From an uncultured Bacteroidales bacterium (GTDB lineage Bacteria; Bacteroidota; Bacteroidia; Bacteroidales; F082): a stretch of DNA of 8,185 bases. The position numbers and the translations under genes were made by a program. Numbering within the stretch: the first letter of the stretch is position 1; each line of letters opens with the position of its first letter. Under the pieces are notes generated by a model. The model was given only the letters and a program-made list of their open reading frames with translations, was not told the origin of the DNA and searched no databases. The stretch lies in contig CALFIT010000005.1 in NCBI GenBank assembly GCA_937877465.1, forward strand, positions 1-8,185, written 5' to 3'. Shown one piece after another: positions 5,731 to 8,185 of the stretch.

Positions 5731-7650
5731 ATGAAAAAACTCCTTATCCTTAATACAATATTGATGCTCAGCGTCATGCTTACAGCCCAGACCCAGCAAG
5801 GCTACGTGAAAACCAAAGGCCGCATGGTGAACGGCAAATTAGTGCCAGGCCAAGGCCTGAGAGGCGCCACCGTCTCCATCAAAGGCCGTACCGCGGTATT
5901 GGTGAATGCCGACGATGGGGCTTTCTCCTTCCCCGTCAGCGAGAGCATGTTTCGCGTGGACTCGGTAAGGAAGAAAGGCTACCAACTGGTGGACATGGAC
6001 GCCATCGGAAAATCCTACAAGCCTTCGGCCAACCCGCTCTACATCGTCATGGAGACGCCCGAGCAGCAGTTGCAGGACAAGCTGAATGCCGAACGAAAAA
6101 TACGCCGCAACCTCCAGAAACAGCTGCAATCCAAAGAGGACGAAATCGAAGCCTTGAGGGAAGCAAACAAAATATCGCAAGAAGAATACCAAGCGACACT
6201 GCTGAAGATCTATGAGGAACAAGAAAGCAACGAGCAGCTCATCGCCGACATGGCCAAACGTTATTCCGAGCTGGACTACGACCAATTGGACGAGTTCTAC
6301 CGCCAAGTTTCGTTATTCATTGAGGATGGCGAGTTGGTGAAGGCCGACTCCATGCTCCGCTCTCGCGGCGACATCAAGGCACAGGTCAACACCATCATCC
6401 AACGCGGACAAACACTACAAAAGGAAAGGGAGAAGTTGCAACAAGCCGAAGCCGTGCAGCGAGCCGACATCGAAGAAGCCTCGAAACGTTGCCATAGCTT
6501 CTACGAGACTTTCTATCTGCAACACCAAAACGACTCTGCGGCACATTATCTCTTGCTCCGCGCCCAACTTGACTCCACCAATGTAGAAGCCCAGAATGAA
6601 GTAGCAAAGTTTTTGGTCGAGTTTCTCAGCGAATTCGACAAAGCCACACCCTATTACCAAACTGCGATGCGGCAAGCCAAACTGCAATATGGCGAGAAAT
6701 GCGAGTGGGTCGCCACCATCCTCTACAATACCGGGATGGTACATTATTATCGCAGTGAATTGCCTGAGGCCCTTGAAGATTTTAACCAAGCCAAGGAAAT
6801 TTATTCCGAAATACTGGGTGACAATCATCCTGAAGTCGCCACTATGATAAACGCCATAGGACTGATACATAATAGTTTAGGCGACTATCAGACAGCATTG
6901 GATTACTTCCTCCAATGTGCAGAGATACGCAAAGCGGCCTTGGGAGAAAACCATTTTGAGGTGGCGGCCGCCTATAACAACATCGGACACATTTATGCCG
7001 TTCTCCGTGATTTTTCGAAAGCCATGGAATACCAAAAGAAATCCTTGGAAATCAAAAAGAAACTATTGGGCGAAAACGATCCTAGCCTAGCCATTACACA
7101 TTCCAATATCGGAACCATATTCTACTACCAACGCGACTTCGACAGCGCAGCGTATCACCTCAACAAAGCACTTGAAATCAACATCATCGCTTTAGGAGAA
7201 TCCCATCCCAACACGGCATCCAGTTACAGCAATGCCGCAATGATGTATACCGTAAACAAAGACTATGACAAAGCTTTGAAATACAATATGAAGGCACTGA
7301 CCATTATGCAAAAGATCTTAGGCGAGGACAATCCAAAAATGGCATATTATTATTCCAACATTGGCACCACATACATTTATATGGGCAACAACGAAGAGGC
7401 CCTGAAATACATGAACAAAGCGCTATCCAATAAAAAAGCCACCCTTGGCGAAGAGCACCCCGACCTCGCCGACTATTACTACAACATAGGTGAGCTATAT
7501 TATAGGATGGGCGACAAAGCCAAATCCATTGAAAACTTCAGAACAGCACAATCCATTTGGGAAAAGGCCTTTGGACCCAAAGACCAAAGAGTCATCAAGG
7601 CCCAAAACACCATGGATTCCATCATGAAGGAAGGAGAAAAAGATGAATGA
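5731..7650 (+). CDS. exported CarboxypepD_reg-like / coiled-coil / TPR protein
   Basis: A 639-residue protein. MKKLLILNTILMLSVMLTA is a Sec signal peptide with likely cleavage after A19, leaving Q20 first, as is common in Bacteroidetes; it has no lipobox cysteine. Residues 24-110 resemble a CarboxypepD_reg-like beta-sandwich (GLRGATVSIKGR, NADDGAFSFPV). Residues 111-255 are charged and heptad-rich, predicted coiled coil. Residues 320-613 hold seven 42-residue TPR units, each opening with LGExHPxxA or a variant and containing YxNIGxxY...KALEY, the kinesin-light-chain-like TPR_12 type; a partial unit starts at 614. TPRs bind protein partners. The gene starts 11 bases after the RyR gene and its stop overlaps the TIR start by 8 bases, so it should be made together with both. 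The protein would lie in the periplasm, while TIR and RyR domains are cytosolic, so a partner crossing the membrane is needed to link them. Confidence 0.88.
   Translation: MKKLLILNTILMLSVMLTAQTQQGYVKTKGRMVNGKLVPGQGLRGATVSIKGRTAVLVNADDGAFSFPVSESMFRVDSVRKKGYQLVDMDAIGKSYKPSANPLYIVMETPEQQLQDKLNAERKIRRNLQKQLQSKEDEIEALREANKISQEEYQATLLKIYEEQESNEQLIADMAKRYSELDYDQLDEFYRQVSLFIEDGELVKADSMLRSRGDIKAQVNTIIQRGQTLQKEREKLQQAEAVQRADIEEASKRCHSFYETFYLQHQNDSAAHYLLLRAQLDSTNVEAQNEVAKFLVEFLSEFDKATPYYQTAMRQAKLQYGEKCEWVATILYNTGMVHYYRSELPEALEDFNQAKEIYSEILGDNHPEVATMINAIGLIHNSLGDYQTALDYFLQCAEIRKAALGENHFEVAAAYNNIGHIYAVLRDFSKAMEYQKKSLEIKKKLLGENDPSLAITHSNIGTIFYYQRDFDSAAYHLNKALEINIIALGESHPNTASSYSNAAMMYTVNKDYDKALKYNMKALTIMQKILGEDNPKMAYYYSNIGTTYIYMGNNEEALKYMNKALSNKKATLGEEHPDLADYYYNIGELYYRMGDKAKSIENFRTAQSIWEKAFGPKDQRVIKAQNTMDSIMKEGEKDE
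7631..7636 (+). promoter_or_regulatory. Shine-Dalgarno site before the TIR gene
   Basis: AAGGAG lies 6 bases before the ATG at 7643, inside the end of the TPR gene, at textbook spacing. It fixes the TIR start at 7643 and shows that the gene can be translated independently in spite of the 8-base overlap. Confidence 0.65.
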
Positions 7651-8185
7651 CACCTTCAAATACTTCGCCTTCATCAGCTACAACTCGAAAGACACTGCTT
7701 GGGGCAAGAAACTGCAAAAGAAACTTGAGCATTACCGAATGCCTTCCACACTGTGTAGCGAGCATGGATGGAACAGGAAACCCATCAAACCCGTGTTCTT
7801 CGCTCCCACCGACATCCAGCCCGGCGGACTCTCCGAAGAGCTTCAAGAAAGGCTGAAAGCCTCGCAGCATCTCATCGTCATCTGCTCGCCCAACTCGGCC
7901 AAGTCGCAGTGGGTAGGCCGCGAAATCGAGTTTTTCCACAACCTGGGACGCACCAAGAACATCCATTTCTTCATCGTGGACGGCTCGCCCCACAGCGGCA
8001 ACCCCGACACGGAATGCTTCAATCCTGTGGTCGATAAGCTCGGCCTGCCCGAAATTCTCGGCGCCAACATCAACGAAAAGATATACAAGTCGGCATGGCT
8101 CAACAGGGAACGGGCCTACGTGCAGCTCATCTCCAAGCTCCTTGGTGTGGAGTTCGACGCTATCTGGCAACGCCACAGGCGGCAG
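7643..8185 (+). CDS. TIR-domain protein, N-terminal part
   Basis: The frame runs 181 codons to the right edge without a stop, so the C-terminus is missing. The start at 7643 follows AAGGAG by 6 bases. Residues 5-175 form a TIR domain: box 1 YFAFISYNSKD (7-17), PVFFAPTDIQPGG (50-62), LIVICSPNSAKSQWVGREIE (77-96), and the closing LLGVEFDAIWQRHRR (166-180). The WVGRE segment aligns with WVHKE of human SARM1, whose glutamate is the NAD-cleaving catalytic residue; E94 is the equivalent. This subtype in Bacteroidetes usually continues, after a basic RHRR stretch like the one at the edge, into a membrane helix and a repeat domain, which would anchor the TIR domain on the cytosolic face. NADase activity is inferred from the motif; scaffold-only TIR domains also exist. 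It is the last visible gene of the channel-RyR-TPR-TIR cluster. Confidence 0.88.
   Translation, partial: MNDTFKYFAFISYNSKDTAWGKKLQKKLEHYRMPSTLCSEHGWNRKPIKPVFFAPTDIQPGGLSEELQERLKASQHLIVICSPNSAKSQWVGREIEFFHNLGRTKNIHFFIVDGSPHSGNPDTECFNPVVDKLGLPEILGANINEKIYKSAWLNRERAYVQLISKLLGVEFDAIWQRHRRQ

Overview
The window looks like a Bacteroidetes (Bacteroidales-type) chromosome of intermediate GC. The grounds are TAnnTTTG-type promoter boxes, tRNA genes without an encoded CCA, a signal peptide with alanine before and glutamine after the predicted cleavage site, and protein families typical of that phylum (DUF6371-like, DUF4301, CarboxypepD_reg-like fused to TPR, TIR of the Bacteroidetes membrane-signalling type). 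All assignments come from reading motifs; no database search was possible.

Left part (1-1700) looks accessory. It starts inside a DUF6371/Toprim-like gene usually found on phages and integrative elements, followed by a small DUF5681-like protein (409-780) and an unrecognised 171-residue protein (777-1292), the last two overlapping by 4 bases. A 417-base gene-free stretch then holds a tandem array of twelve 9-bp units (1359-1466), a promoter-like box (1535-1542) closely followed by an intrinsic terminator (1578-1614), which together could define a roughly 65-nt RNA, a duplicated 11-bp motif (1630-1651) and a minus-strand terminator (1663-1696). Two minus-strand tRNA-Leu genes (CAG and GAG) follow. 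The 3' end of the CAG gene faces the accessory genes, the usual geometry of a tRNA-associated integration site, but no att duplication or integrase is visible.

Right part (1886-8185) looks chromosomal and is entirely plus-strand: a DUF4301 gene (2008-3519) divergent from the tRNAs, then a tight cluster of four genes. These are a YbdG-type MscS channel (3558-4619), a Rossmann-like protein with a C-terminal RyR domain (4616-5719), an exported coiled-coil/TPR protein (5731-7650), and a TIR-domain protein (7643 to the edge). Junctions of 4-base overlap, 11-base gap and 8-base overlap suggest one transcript.

The most interesting reading is that these four genes form a signalling or defence module. 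The TIR protein keeps the glutamate expected of an NAD-cleaving enzyme, the RyR protein could bind a nucleotide product, and the MscS channel could be the membrane output. This is inference from domain content and gene order, not demonstrated.
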